Of a stretch of 64,000 nt of DNA, positions 52,071-61,505 are shown piece after piece. The first letter of the stretch is position 1. Each line of letters begins with the position of its first letter. The position numbers were made by a program, and so were the translations under genes. This stretch comes from DAOSCP01 sp035379625 (GTDB lineage Bacteria > Bacteroidota > Ignavibacteria > Ignavibacteriales > DAOSCP01), in assembly GCA_035379625.1 (NCBI GenBank), contig DAOSVM010000009.1, positions 1 through 64,000 on the forward strand, given 5' to 3'. The notes beneath the pieces were generated by a model. The model worked only from the letters and a program-made list of their open reading frames with translations, did not search any database and was not told the DNA's origin.

Positions 52071-54533
52071 AAATACAATTTCAGTGAAATTGAAAAGAAG
52101 TGGCAAAATTATTGGGAAGAAAAAAAAGTTTACAAAACCGATTTTAACAAAACAGAAAATAAGTATTATACTTTAGTAATGTTTTTATATCCATCAGGTG
52201 CTAAATTACATTGTGGGCACTGGTATAACTACGGGCCAACAGATTCATTTGCAAGATATAAAAAATTAAAAGGTTATAATGTTTTTGAGCCAATGGGATA
52301 TGATGCTTTCGGATTACCAGCAGAAAATTATGCTATAAAAACTGGAGTTCATCCATACGATAGTACTATGAAAAACATCGAAGATATTCGCGGCCAATTA
52401 AAGTCTATGGGATGTATGTATGATATGGATGCTGAATTAATGACTTGTGTCCCAGAATATTACAAATGGAATCAATGGTTGTTTATACAACTTTATAAAA
52501 AAGGTTTAGCATACAGAAAAAATGCTCCTGTTAACTGGTGTAATTCTTGCCAAACAGTTCTAGCAAACGAACAGGTTACAGCTGATGGTAGTTGTGAAAG
52601 ATGCGGAACAACAGTTATTAGAAAAGATCTTACTCAATGGTTTTTTAAAATAACAGCTTACGCAGACGAATTATTAGAAGGGTTGGATAAAATAAATTGG
52701 CCTGAAAAAACTAAAATTATGCAACGTAATTGGATTGGGAAAAGCTACGGTGCAGAAATTAATTTTAAAGTTGAAAATTCTGATATTACTTTAACTGTTT
52801 TTACAACACGTCCAGATACTGTTTTTGGTGTTACTTATGTAGTTTTAGCTCCTGAACATCCTATTGTTCAACAAATTACAAAACCAGAATACAAAGAAGC
52901 TGTTGAAAAATATATAAATGAAACATTAAAATTATCAGAAATAGAAAGATCTTCAACAGTAAAAGAAAAAACTGGCGTACCTACAGGGGCTTTTGCGTTA
53001 AATCCTGTGAATGGTGAAAAAATACCAATTCTTATAGCTGATTATGTAATAGGTACTTATGGAACTGGTTGCGTGATGGCTGTACCTGCACATGATGAAA
53101 GAGATTTTGAATTTGCTAAAAAATATAACTTACCAATCAAAAAAGTTATTTTACAAGAAGGAACAAAGCCAGAAGATGAATTAACTGAAGCTTATGTTGA
53201 AAGCGGAACTGTTATAAATTCTGGTGAATGGAATGGTTTAAATTCTGAAGATTTTAAAGAAAAAATTGTTGAATGGTTAGAAAAAAATAATTGTGGTAAG
53301 AGAACAATTAATTATAGATTGAGAGACTGGTTAATTTCCAGACAAAGATACTGGGGCACTCCAATTCCAGTTATTCATTGCGAGCATTGCGGTGAGGTTT
53401 TGGTAGAGGAAGATCAATTACCAGTTGTTTTACCTTATAATGTTGAGTTTAGGCCAGATGGTCAATCTCCATTAGCAAGATGTGAAGAATTTATTAAGGT
53501 AAAATGTCCGAAATGTGGGCGTGATGCGAAAAGAGATCCTGATACAATGGATACTTTTGTCGATTCATCTTGGTATTATTTTAGATATTTAAATCCAAAA
53601 TACGATAAAGGAATGTTTGATAAAGAATTAGCAGATAAATGGGTACCTGTTGATATGTATGTAGGAGGTGCAGAGCACGCAACAATGCACTTGCTTTATG
53701 CTAGATTTATCCATAAATTCTTACGTGATATCGGATTAACAAATAGCGATGAACCGTTCCAAACTTTAATTCATCAAGGGACGATTACTAATCAAGGCGC
53801 AAAGATGTCGAAATCCAAAGGGAATGTTGTAAATCCAGATGATTTTATTTCTCAATACGGTTCGGATGTCTTCAGAATGTATTTGATGTTTATGGGCCCT
53901 TATGAGCAAGGTGGTGATTGGAGTGATAAAGGTATTGTTGGTATTGATAGATTTGTTCAAAAGATATACAGTTTATTTATTGAGAATGAAGCTTTGAAAA
54001 ATACTAAATTTGAAGATAAATACGAACTTTCAAAATTGAATAATGCTGATAAGATAATTTACAGAAAAACAAACCAAGCAATTAAAAAATTTGAAGATGA
54101 AATTTCTACTTTCAGATTTAATACAGCTATTGCAACCTTGATGGAACTATATAATGAAGTTACCAAAAATTGGGAACAAGCAACTGATGAAATTAAAAGA
54201 TATTTTCTTGATAGGTTTAATATACTAATTGCAGCAATAGCACCACATTTAGCGGAGGAATGCTGGCAAATAATGGGGCACAATAGTACTATTTTTGAAA
54301 ATCCTGTTTGGTTCGATTATGATGAAGAAGGAACAAAGGAAGATAGCGTTGTTATAGCTTGCCAGTTTAATGGAAAGATGAGAGGTACTATTGAAGTATC
54401 GATAAATGCAGAACAACAAGATGTTGAAAAATTAGTAAAAGAAAATCCATCCTTAAACAGATATCTTGCGGATAAAGAAGTTATTAAAGTAATTTTTGTT
54501 AAGAATAAAATTATTAATTTTATAATCAAATAG
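52071..54533 (+). CDS. leuS: Leucyl-tRNA synthetase
   Basis: 820 residues, full length. The HIGH signature is HCGH near 48-51. The editing (CP1) domain is present (TTRPDTVFGVTY and GTYGTGCVMAVPAHDERD), followed by the SRQRYWGTPIPVIHCEHCG zinc-ribbon region, and the KMSKS loop is KMSKSKGN near 580. It charges tRNA-Leu. I use ATG 52071 (MKYNFSEIEKKWQNYW) with AGAGAG upstream rather than the ATG 15 bases earlier. It ends in a hairpin terminator and is followed by a dispersed repeat element. Confidence 0.95.
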   Translation, partial: KYNFSEIEKKWQNYWEEKKVYKTDFNKTENKYYTLVMFLYPSGAKLHCGHWYNYGPTDSFARYKKLKGYNVFEPMGYDAFGLPAENYAIKTGVHPYDSTMKNIEDIRGQLKSMGCMYDMDAELMTCVPEYYKWNQWLFIQLYKKGLAYRKNAPVNWCNSCQTVLANEQVTADGSCERCGTTVIRKDLTQWFFKITAYADELLEGLDKINWPEKTKIMQRNWIGKSYGAEINFKVENSDITLTVFTTRPDTVFGVTYVVLAPEHPIVQQITKPEYKEAVEKYINETLKLSEIERSSTVKEKTGVPTGAFALNPVNGEKIPILIADYVIGTYGTGCVMAVPAHDERDFEFAKKYNLPIKKVILQEGTKPEDELTEAYVESGTVINSGEWNGLNSEDFKEKIVEWLEKNNCGKRTINYRLRDWLISRQRYWGTPIPVIHCEHCGEVLVEEDQLPVVLPYNVEFRPDGQSPLARCEEFIKVKCPKCGRDAKRDPDTMDTFVDSSWYYFRYLNPKYDKGMFDKELADKWVPVDMYVGGAEHATMHLLYARFIHKFLRDIGLTNSDEPFQTLIHQGTITNQGAKMSKSKGNVVNPDDFISQYGSDVFRMYLMFMGPYEQGGDWSDKGIVGIDRFVQKIYSLFIENEALKNTKFEDKYELSKLNNADKIIYRKTNQAIKKFEDEISTFRFNTAIATLMELYNEVTKNWEQATDEIKRYFLDRFNILIAAIAPHLAEECWQIMGHNSTIFENPVWFDYDEEGTKEDSVVIACQFNGKMRGTIEVSINAEQQDVEKLVKENPSLNRYLADKEVIKVIFVKNKIINFIIK

Positions 54534-54544
54534 AACTTACATAG

Positions 54545-54568
54545 GCTGCCGAAAGGCAGCTTTTTTTA
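54545..54568 (+). terminator. Terminator of leuS
   Basis: Stem GCTGCC-GAAA-GGCAGC followed by seven T, 11 bases after the stop. Confidence 0.85.
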
Positions 54569-54595
54569 TAAAAATAATTAAAAACATTTTCTATT

Positions 54596-55438
54596 ACTCG
54601 GACAGTGTAAGCATAAGCTCACGTGCAGCGGCCGCTGCACGTGATAAATAATATTATAACAACAAAACATTAGAATAACTGTTATTTGTAACAATGACTG
54701 ATACAATCAGTTATAAAAATTACTTTAATCATTAATATAGAATATAAGCACTTCTACCTTAAATAAAACTATTATACAAAAGAGAATATAAATACCAATA
54801 ATCACTAAAAACAATCTTCAACAAACGGGCAACCATAACAATCGTAATCATTCACTTCACATAAACCATGTGCTTGACCATATAGTACGTTATAGAAATC
54901 ATAATAGATATCATCATCATCTTCTTCTTCATAATATTCATAACCAAAATCAACGGAATCAAAATATTCAAATTCTTCCATTTCATCATCATTTTGATTT
55001 ACTGAATTTAAATTTTCATTGTTAGTAGCCATTTTATCACCTATTATTTGATATTTTATTAAATATTTATAATTTTTTCCCGTTCAATTATATTGACTAA
55101 CTTTGATGAATTTTTTCCAAAGTTTTTAATAAATAATTTATGATTAAAATTAATAAGGTGGGTAAAAATGTTAAAATAATGAGTATTATAAATCGTTTCA
55201 AGTATCAAAATTAATATTTCAATTTTATTATTTGAAGAAATAATAATATACACTATAAATTTAATTGAGATAAGTAATCATAGAAAAAATTTAAGCAACA
55301 TTTAGTTATTTAGCTAAATGTAAAAATATTAAAATAAATTGGTAAAATTTATTGAAATGTATTGTGGAAAAAATTTTGTGGGCGTTAGCCCGCCCGTGCG
55401 CCGATTGGCGCACGGGCTTATGCCTACACCGTCTGAGC
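54596..55438. mobile_element. Inverted-repeat-bounded element 5 (hairpin type), enclosing a small gene
   Basis: The left end ACTCGGACAGTGTAAGC (54596-54612) is a diverged copy of the family end repeat; the right end GCCTACACCGTCTGAGC (55422-55438) is close to consensus. A perfect 24-base palindrome (12-base half CACGTGCAGCGG) lies at 54620-54643. The right hairpin GCCCGTGCGCC-GATT-GGCGCACGGGC is at 55392-55417. 55296-55440 is clearly homologous to 12841-12984, including the GTTATTTAGCTAAATG motif. The middle carries a 75-codon gene (54805-55032, minus), the only likely gene found inside any copy. Confidence 0.6.
54805..55032 (-). CDS. Small acidic protein with C-terminal four-Cys cluster
   Basis: 75 residues. 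The first 55 are very acidic and rich in Tyr and Phe (EEEDDDDIYYDF); the last 20 contain CEVNDYDCYGCPFVEDCF, a C-x6-C-x2-C-x5-C pattern suited to a metal or Fe-S site. The ribosome site AGGTGA precedes ATG 55032, which supports a real gene. I do not recognise the family. It lies between the two inverted ends of element 5, more than 250 bases from leuS and more than 450 from the next gene. Confidence 0.6.
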   Translation of the reverse strand: MATNNENLNSVNQNDDEMEEFEYFDSVDFGYEYYEEEDDDDIYYDFYNVLYGQAHGLCEVNDYDCYGCPFVEDCF

Positions 55439-55500
55439 TAATGAAAAAATTTTTATTTCTAAAAAAAATAATTTATAATTAAATTAAAAAAAGGTAATAT

Positions 55501-56241
55501 ATGGAAAAAGAATATAAGTATTTTAAAGAGGAGCTTGATAAAGATAAAATAATAGCATCTATGAAAAAATATTTAAATGAAAAGCAGGAATTAGATAAAT
55601 TTTTTGAGAAATTAGTTTCCCCTTATATTGAAAATAAAAGTTTAAATGTTTTAGATGCTTGTTGTGGGATAGGGCATTTAATATATCATATGAATAAATT
55701 AAGTCCTGCTTCAAAATTTTTAGGTGTTGATTTTACGGATTATTTGATTGAAGAAGGGAGAAAAATTTTTTGTGGGTTTGATAATGTTTTGTTTGAAAAT
55801 ATGAGTATTTATGATTTACCTGAGAAATACAATAAATATTTTGATTTAACGGTTAATTGGAAGACAATTTCTTGGTTGCCATATTACGAAGAAATTATTA
55901 GAAAGTTAATGCAAGTTACTAAAAAGCATATTTTTATAAGCAGTTTGTTTTATGATGGATATATTGATTTTGAAATAAAAGTGCGAGAATTTGTAAAAGA
56001 ATCTGCAAAAGATGGTTTCAATGCTTATTACAATGTGTATAGTTATCCAAAGTTTAAGGATTTTTGTTTAAATAATGGTGCAAAAAATGTTGAAGCTTTT
56101 GATTTTGAAATTAATATTGATTTGGAACAAAAAGATAAAGATTTGATGGGTACTTATACTTTAAAATTAGAAAATGGTAAGAGAATACAGATTAGTGGCG
56201 CTGTATTGATGAATTGGAAAGTTTTACGGATTGATTTGTGA
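55501..56241 (+). CDS. Class I SAM-dependent methyltransferase
   Basis: 246 residues. Motif I is LNVLDACCGIGHLIYHM near 48-64, followed by an acidic residue at the end of strand 2 (FLGVDFTDYL) and a motif IV-like stretch (YFDLTVNWKTISWLPYYEEI). The N-terminal 40 residues form a helical cap. No substrate-recognition feature is identifiable. It starts 60 bases after the end of element 5 and ends in a terminator, so it is probably a single-gene unit. Confidence 0.82.
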   Translation: MEKEYKYFKEELDKDKIIASMKKYLNEKQELDKFFEKLVSPYIENKSLNVLDACCGIGHLIYHMNKLSPASKFLGVDFTDYLIEEGRKIFCGFDNVLFENMSIYDLPEKYNKYFDLTVNWKTISWLPYYEEIIRKLMQVTKKHIFISSLFYDGYIDFEIKVREFVKESAKDGFNAYYNVYSYPKFKDFCLNNGAKNVEAFDFEINIDLEQKDKDLMGTYTLKLENGKRIQISGAVLMNWKVLRIDL

Positions 56242-56251
56242 TAAAAAAAGA

Positions 56252-56283
56252 AAAGCGTCTCCTAACAAGAGGGATGACGCTTT
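56252..56283. terminator. Bidirectional terminator between methyltransferase and YceI genes
   Basis: Stem AAAGCGTC / GACGCTTT around a 16-base loop, with A-rich sequence on the left and T-rich on the right. It lies between two convergent genes. Confidence 0.65.
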
Positions 56284-56304
56284 CTTATTGGGGGTAGTAT
56301 GGAC

Positions 56305-56877
56305 TTAGTTCTTTACTAATTCTATTGGCATTTCAAAAGTAACAGTGTTTCCAACAATTGGAGTGGATTTATCTAAAAGTTTGTTCCAACTTATATTAAA
56401 ATCTTGTCTGTTGATACTTCCGCTAACGTATAAAATAGCTACTAATTTGCCAGACATTCCAGTTACAACACCTTTTAATGTAACATCTAAAGTAATATTT
56501 TTTGTTACGCCTTTCATCGTTAGGTCGCCGTTTAATTTATATTTGCCTTTACCAACTTTTTTCCAGCTTTTGGATTCAAATGTTATTGTTGGGTATTTTT
56601 CTACTTCAAAAAAATCTGCAGAGCGCAAGTGTTCATCTCTTTTTTCGTTGTCTGTGTTGATAGATTTTGCTTGAATTGTAGCTTTAACTTTTACATCTGT
56701 TAATTTATCATCTGATGTTGTAATTGTTGCTTCATAATCTGTAAAACTTCCTTTAACTTCCGAAAAAACCATGTGGTTTACAGAAAATCCTATACGTGAG
56801 TGAGCTTTATCAATTGACCAATTAGATTGTGCATTTAGTAAAAAAGTTATAGATATTAATGCTAATAATTTTTTCAT
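56305..56877 (-). CDS. YceI-family periplasmic lipocalin-like protein
   Basis: 190 residues with a signal peptide (MKKLLALISITFLLNAQ). The YceI start NWSIDKAHSRIGFSVNHMVFSEVKGSF and later strands (TITTSDDKLTDVKV, FFEVEKYPTITFESKSW, LTMKGVTKNITLDV, GSINRQDFNISW) are clear. The family binds isoprenoid-like molecules in the periplasm; roles vary. I use ATG 56877 (upstream AAAGGAG) rather than one 30 bases earlier. It is convergent with the methyltransferase gene and divergent from the exporter operon. Confidence 0.88.
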   Translation of the reverse strand: MKKLLALISITFLLNAQSNWSIDKAHSRIGFSVNHMVFSEVKGSFTDYEATITTSDDKLTDVKVKATIQAKSINTDNEKRDEHLRSADFFEVEKYPTITFESKSWKKVGKGKYKLNGDLTMKGVTKNITLDVTLKGVVTGMSGKLVAILYVSGSINRQDFNISWNKLLDKSTPIVGNTVTFEMPIELVKN

Positions 56878-56999
56878 ATTATTTTCTCCTTTGTTTATAA
56901 TAGACAAACAATTTTAAATTAAAATTAGTTTCAATTTGTTGTAACTTTTTTAATATAAATTTTGTCAATAATATTAAAGTTATTCAAAGAGGGAAAAAG

Positions 57000-58286
57000 A
57001 TGAGTTTGAAATCTTTATCAATTGTTATTTGGGTTATTGTTCTGAATTTCATATTATCTGCGCAGCAAAAATTAACTTTGCAAGATGCTATTGAATATGG
57101 GGTAAAGAATAACCTTAAACTGTCGATGACGCAAAGTCAAAAGGATATTTATGAACAAAATATAAAACAAAGTTATGGTAATTTGATGCCAGATTTTAAG
57201 GCAAATGCAGGTTATTCTTATGCGACTACAAAAAATGTTTTTGGTAAAAATAGTGGATCTAATTATTCTGCGGGGTTGAGTTCAAATGTTATTTTGTTTG
57301 ATGGATTAAGTAATTTGTATTCTATTGATAGAAATAAATTAGATTATGAGATTTTTCAAAATCAATTGGAAAGATTGAAACAACAAATTGCTTTTAATGT
57401 TAGTGAACTTTTTTATAATACTTTATCACAATATTATTTGATGAAGGTTGAGGAGGAATCTATAAAATGGAATGAAAAAAATTTAGAATATATAAAAGAG
57501 AAATACAATTTAGGTGCTGCTAATAGGGCTGATTTATATAATCAGGAATTGAAATTAGGGTTAGCAAAATCGAGATATATAAGTGCAAAAAATGCATATC
57601 AAGCTTTAAGAGATCAATTGGTGAATTTGATAGGATTAGATATTTTAGAAGATTATGAATTAGTTTCTCCACAAGTGGAATTAGATACTCTAACCGTAAA
57701 TAAAGAAATTCAAAAATATGAAAACATTAATAATTTGATTAACGAAGCTTTTGCTAATAGAAAAGATTATAAAAATAATATTTTGATGCAAAAGTTGAAT
57801 GATATGGATTATAAAATTGCAGTAGGGAATTATTATCCAATTTTATCAGCAGGCTGGAATTTTAATTTCAGTTCTGATAAATTTTCTAATTTTGGCAAAT
57901 ATTACAATAATACATTTTCTTTGAATTTGTCAATTCCAATTTTTAATAGGTTTTATACTGATACAAGGGTAGAACAATATAAAGTTAATTCTGTTATAAA
58001 AGAGATTGAAAAATTGGATGCAGAAAGAACTATTAAAGTGGATATTAAAAAGAATTTGTTGGATTTGAAAAATGCATCAGAAAATTATATTGTCAGTATG
58101 AAGAACGTACAATTTGCAACCGAAAATAAAAGAATTGTAGAGGAAAGATATAAATTAGGTGCAGAAACTTTGATGAACGTTCTTTTGGCAGAAACTGATT
58201 TTGTAAATGCACAAACACAAAAGATAACAGCAGTTTTTGAATTTTATAAAAACTTAGAAAAAATTAAATACTTAACAGGAAAATAA
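57000..58286 (+). CDS. TolC-family outer-membrane efflux protein
   Basis: 428 residues with a signal peptide (about 1-22, ending ILSAQQ). The rest is long coiled-coil helices with TolC-like motifs such as LTLQDAIEYGVKNNLKL at the start and LLDLKNASENYIVSMKNV and EERYKLGAETLMNVLLAETDFVNAQ near the end. It forms the outer-membrane duct for the adaptor and ABC exporter encoded immediately downstream. The ribosome site GAGGG precedes the ATG. First gene of a five-gene export operon. Confidence 0.9.
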   Translation: MSLKSLSIVIWVIVLNFILSAQQKLTLQDAIEYGVKNNLKLSMTQSQKDIYEQNIKQSYGNLMPDFKANAGYSYATTKNVFGKNSGSNYSAGLSSNVILFDGLSNLYSIDRNKLDYEIFQNQLERLKQQIAFNVSELFYNTLSQYYLMKVEEESIKWNEKNLEYIKEKYNLGAANRADLYNQELKLGLAKSRYISAKNAYQALRDQLVNLIGLDILEDYELVSPQVELDTLTVNKEIQKYENINNLINEAFANRKDYKNNILMQKLNDMDYKIAVGNYYPILSAGWNFNFSSDKFSNFGKYYNNTFSLNLSIPIFNRFYTDTRVEQYKVNSVIKEIEKLDAERTIKVDIKKNLLDLKNASENYIVSMKNVQFATENKRIVEERYKLGAETLMNVLLAETDFVNAQTQKITAVFEFYKNLEKIKYLTGK

Positions 58287-58300
58287 AAATTGGAGCATAT

Positions 58301-59536
58301 ATGGCACTTTCAAGTAAAAAGAAAAAAATTTTTATAGGTGTTGTGGTTGGATTAGTTGTAATTTTAGCACTTGTTTTAATTTTTGGTTCGAATAAAGAAA
58401 AAATTATTGAAGTACAAACTGAAAAGGTAGCTAGAAGAAATATTACGCAAGTAGTAGTAGGAACTGGAACAATTGATGCAATAAATAAGGTTGTAATCAC
58501 TCCAGAGGTTACTGGCGAAATCGTTGATTTACCAGTTAAAGAAGGTCAAAAAGTTAAAAAAGGACAATTGTTAATAAAAATTAAATCTGATCAATATCAA
58601 GCAGCATTGGATAGGTTGATAGCGTCATTGCAAGCAAGTAAAAGTTCATTGAATTCAATGAAAGCTATGCTTGAAAAAGCAACTCAAGATTACAACAGGA
58701 TAGTTGAATTACATAAAAAAGGGCTTGTAAGTGATGCGGATTTAGAAGTTGCAAAATCTACATATTTATCAAGAATGGGGGAATATGAATCTCAGAAAGC
58801 AATGGTTCATCAAGCAGAGGCGGCAATTAAGGAACAAAAAGAAATTATTGCAAAAACAGCTATTTATTCACCAATAGATGGAACTGTTACAGGATTGAAA
58901 GTTAAATTGGGAGAAAGAGTTTTAGGAAGTAATTTTACACAAGGAACGCAACTTATGACAATTGCAGATTTGAATGCTATGGAAGCAGTTATCGATATAA
59001 ATGAAAATGATGTAGTTAATGTTAAAATAGGTGATAAAGCTATAATTGAAGTTGATGCGTTTAAGGGGAAGAAATTTTATGGTAGGGTTTATGAAATTGC
59101 AAATTCTCCAAAAACAAGTGGAATGGGAACACAAGAACAGGTTGTGAATTTTCCTGTTAAAATTAGAATTGATGGTGGGGAAAATGGATTGAAACCGGGA
59201 ATGTCTTGTAATGCGGATATTGAAACAGATTACAGATATAATGTTTTAAGTATTCCATTACAAAGTGTAACAGCAAGATCTAATAAAAAAGAAGATGATG
59301 AAAATAGTAAAAATAATAATAAAAAAACAGATATTGAAGAAATTGTATTTGCATTTGATAACGGTCTTGCAAAAGTTAAAAAGGTACAAACAGGAATAAG
59401 TGATCAGAATTATATAGAGATTATAAGTGGATTGAAAGAAGATGAAGAAATCATTACTGGACCATATAAAGCAATATCAACAGAATTAGAAGATAATTTG
59501 AAAGTTGTAAAAATGTTAACTAATAAAAAGAAATAG
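58301..59536 (+). CDS. HlyD/MacA-type periplasmic adaptor subunit
   Basis: 411 residues: a single N-terminal membrane anchor (about 11-28), lipoyl-like halves (VEGQ-type GEIVDLPVKEGQKVKKGQLLIKI and later IYSPIDGTVTGLKVKLGERVLG) around a helical hairpin (about 95-170), then a beta-barrel domain (GDKAIIEVDAFKGKKFYGRV) and a membrane-proximal domain. It bridges the inner-membrane permease and TolC. A basic, Asn/Lys-rich stretch near 328-345 (KKEDDENSKNNNKK) is unusual and probably a loop. Confidence 0.9.
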   Translation: MALSSKKKKIFIGVVVGLVVILALVLIFGSNKEKIIEVQTEKVARRNITQVVVGTGTIDAINKVVITPEVTGEIVDLPVKEGQKVKKGQLLIKIKSDQYQAALDRLIASLQASKSSLNSMKAMLEKATQDYNRIVELHKKGLVSDADLEVAKSTYLSRMGEYESQKAMVHQAEAAIKEQKEIIAKTAIYSPIDGTVTGLKVKLGERVLGSNFTQGTQLMTIADLNAMEAVIDINENDVVNVKIGDKAIIEVDAFKGKKFYGRVYEIANSPKTSGMGTQEQVVNFPVKIRIDGGENGLKPGMSCNADIETDYRYNVLSIPLQSVTARSNKKEDDENSKNNNKKTDIEEIVFAFDNGLAKVKKVQTGISDQNYIEIISGLKEDEEIITGPYKAISTELEDNLKVVKMLTNKKK

Positions 59537-59548
59537 CAGAGAAAAGCG

Positions 59549-60253
59549 ATGAAATTATTAGAAGTAATAGATCTTCATAAAATATACAAAATGGGGTTGG
59601 AAGAAGTTAGAGCCTTGGATGGCGTATCGCTAGAAATTGAAAAGAATGAATATGTAGCGATAATGGGGCCGTCGGGATCTGGAAAAACAACTTTGATGAA
59701 TATGATTGGATGTTTGGATACTCCAACTTCAGGAAGATACATTTTGAATAGCACTGATGTTAGTTTAATGAGTGATAATGAGCTTGCAAAGATTAGAAAT
59801 AAAGAGATTGGTTTTGTATTTCAAACTTTTAATCTTCTACCACGTTCTCACGCACTGCATAATGTTGAATTGCCTTTAATTTATGCTGGAGTTTCCAAAG
59901 AAGAAAGAATTGAAAGGGCTAAAGAAGCTTTAATCGCCGTGGGATTGGGAGATAGAATGTATCACAAACCAAATGAGTTATCTGGTGGTCAAAGACAGAG
60001 AGTTGCCATTGCAAGAGCTTTGGTAAATAATCCCTCCATAATTTTAGCAGATGAGCCAACTGGTAATTTGGATTCTCGTTCTGGTGAGGAAATTATGTCT
60101 ATTTTTTATCGTTTACAACAAGCTGGAAATACAATAATTTTGGTTACTCACGAGGAAGATATAGCTCGTCACGCTGAAAGGGTGATAAAAATTAGAGATG
60201 GTAAAATAGAAAAAATCGAAAAAGACTATCAAAGAATAATACCAAAAATATAA
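59549..60253 (+). CDS. ABC transporter ATP-binding subunit, MacB/LolD type
   Basis: 234 residues. Walker A is GPSGSGKTT near 39, the Q-loop is FVFQTFNLL, the ABC signature is LSGGQRQRVAIARAL near 142, Walker B is IILADEPTGNLD near 162, and the H-loop is VTHEEDI. It is the single ATPase for the two permease proteins encoded next. Type VII exporters of this kind move lipoproteins, peptides or macrolides out of the periplasm rather than across the inner membrane. Confidence 0.95.
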   Translation: MKLLEVIDLHKIYKMGLEEVRALDGVSLEIEKNEYVAIMGPSGSGKTTLMNMIGCLDTPTSGRYILNSTDVSLMSDNELAKIRNKEIGFVFQTFNLLPRSHALHNVELPLIYAGVSKEERIERAKEALIAVGLGDRMYHKPNELSGGQRQRVAIARALVNNPSIILADEPTGNLDSRSGEEIMSIFYRLQQAGNTIILVTHEEDIARHAERVIKIRDGKIEKIEKDYQRIIPKI

Positions 60254-60261
60254 GTTATTTT

Positions 60262-61494
60262 ATGAGCAATTTAAAATTTGAAATAAAAGAAAGTATTATA
60301 ATTGCATTACAAGCAATTATATCTAATAAAATCAGATCATTTTTAGCAACTTTAGGTATTATAATAGGTGTTGCGTCAGTTATCACGATGACTACAGCTA
60401 TTCGTGGAATTGACAAATCTTTTAAAGAAGGTATTAGTTCTTTAGGCGCAGATAATATGTACATTGATAAGTTTGCCTGGTTTACGAATGAAGATTTTTT
60501 TAAGATAAGAAATAGACCAGATATTACGTTAGAGCAAGTATATCAGTATAAAGAATTAGCAAAAAAACCTGTAGCTGTGTCGCCGGAATCTCGTGTTTTT
60601 ACAACTGTAGAGTATGGAAGTAACAATGTACAAGTTTTTCTTACCGGTGGTGACCAAGATTATTTAAAAACAACAAATTTTACTTTTGCAAGTGGAAGGT
60701 TTTACAATGATGTAGAAGCTATTGCCGGCCGACAAGTTGTAGTTTTAGGTTCTGAAATTGCAGAAAATTTGTTTAATAAAATAAATCCTATTGGTAAGGA
60801 AGTTAAGATTAACGGTATAAAATTTAAAGTAGTTGGAGTTTTAGCAAAGCAAGGGAGTTTTATATTAGGGCCTTTTAATCCGGATAAAGTTGTTTATACG
60901 CCGATTAAGAATATTTTTAAGTATTTTAGTAATAGAAGATACAGAACAATAACAATTGTTGTTAGAGCAAAAAATTCTGATGCTATTCAAGAAACACAAG
61001 ATGAAGCCATAGCTGTGATGAGAAGAATAAGAGGATTAAAATATAACGAAGATGATAATTTTACTGTTAATTTGCAAGAAGGTTTACAAGAACAATATAA
61101 TAAAACTGTTGGGATTATTCAAATAGCAGGAGTAATTGTTACAGGTTTATCACTTTTTGTTGGAGCTATTGGAATAATGAATATAATGTTTGTTAGTGTA
61201 AAAGAAAGAACAAAGGAAATCGGTATACGCAAAGCTTTAGGTGCGAATAGAAAAATGATAATGCGACAATTTCTTATAGAATCTGCATTTATTTGCATCT
61301 TTGGAGGGTTAGTTGGTTTAGTTATTGCAATAATTTTAAGTTTAGTAATTAATCAATTTTTGCCAACTTCCATAGATATTAGTTCATTCTTTGTTGCTAT
61401 AATAATTTCGTTAATTACGGGTGTGGTTTCTGGATTAGCCCCGGCTTATCAAGCTGCTAAATTAGATCCTGTTGAATCATTACGATATGAATAA
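60262..61494 (+). CDS. MacB/FtsX-type ABC permease, first copy
   Basis: 410 residues with a MacB-like layout: one N-terminal membrane segment (IRSFLATLGIIIGVASVITM), a periplasmic MacB_PCD domain (about 50-280), then three C-terminal membrane segments starting VGIIQIAGVIVTGLSLFVGAI. It ends in LDPVESLRYE, the standard family end. It is not fused to an ATPase. It is paralogous to the next gene, with which it probably forms a heterodimer. Confidence 0.92.
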   Translation: MSNLKFEIKESIIIALQAIISNKIRSFLATLGIIIGVASVITMTTAIRGIDKSFKEGISSLGADNMYIDKFAWFTNEDFFKIRNRPDITLEQVYQYKELAKKPVAVSPESRVFTTVEYGSNNVQVFLTGGDQDYLKTTNFTFASGRFYNDVEAIAGRQVVVLGSEIAENLFNKINPIGKEVKINGIKFKVVGVLAKQGSFILGPFNPDKVVYTPIKNIFKYFSNRRYRTITIVVRAKNSDAIQETQDEAIAVMRRIRGLKYNEDDNFTVNLQEGLQEQYNKTVGIIQIAGVIVTGLSLFVGAIGIMNIMFVSVKERTKEIGIRKALGANRKMIMRQFLIESAFICIFGGLVGLVIAIILSLVINQFLPTSIDISSFFVAIIISLITGVVSGLAPAYQAAKLDPVESLRYE

Positions 61495-61505
61495 GAGGTA
61501 ATATT

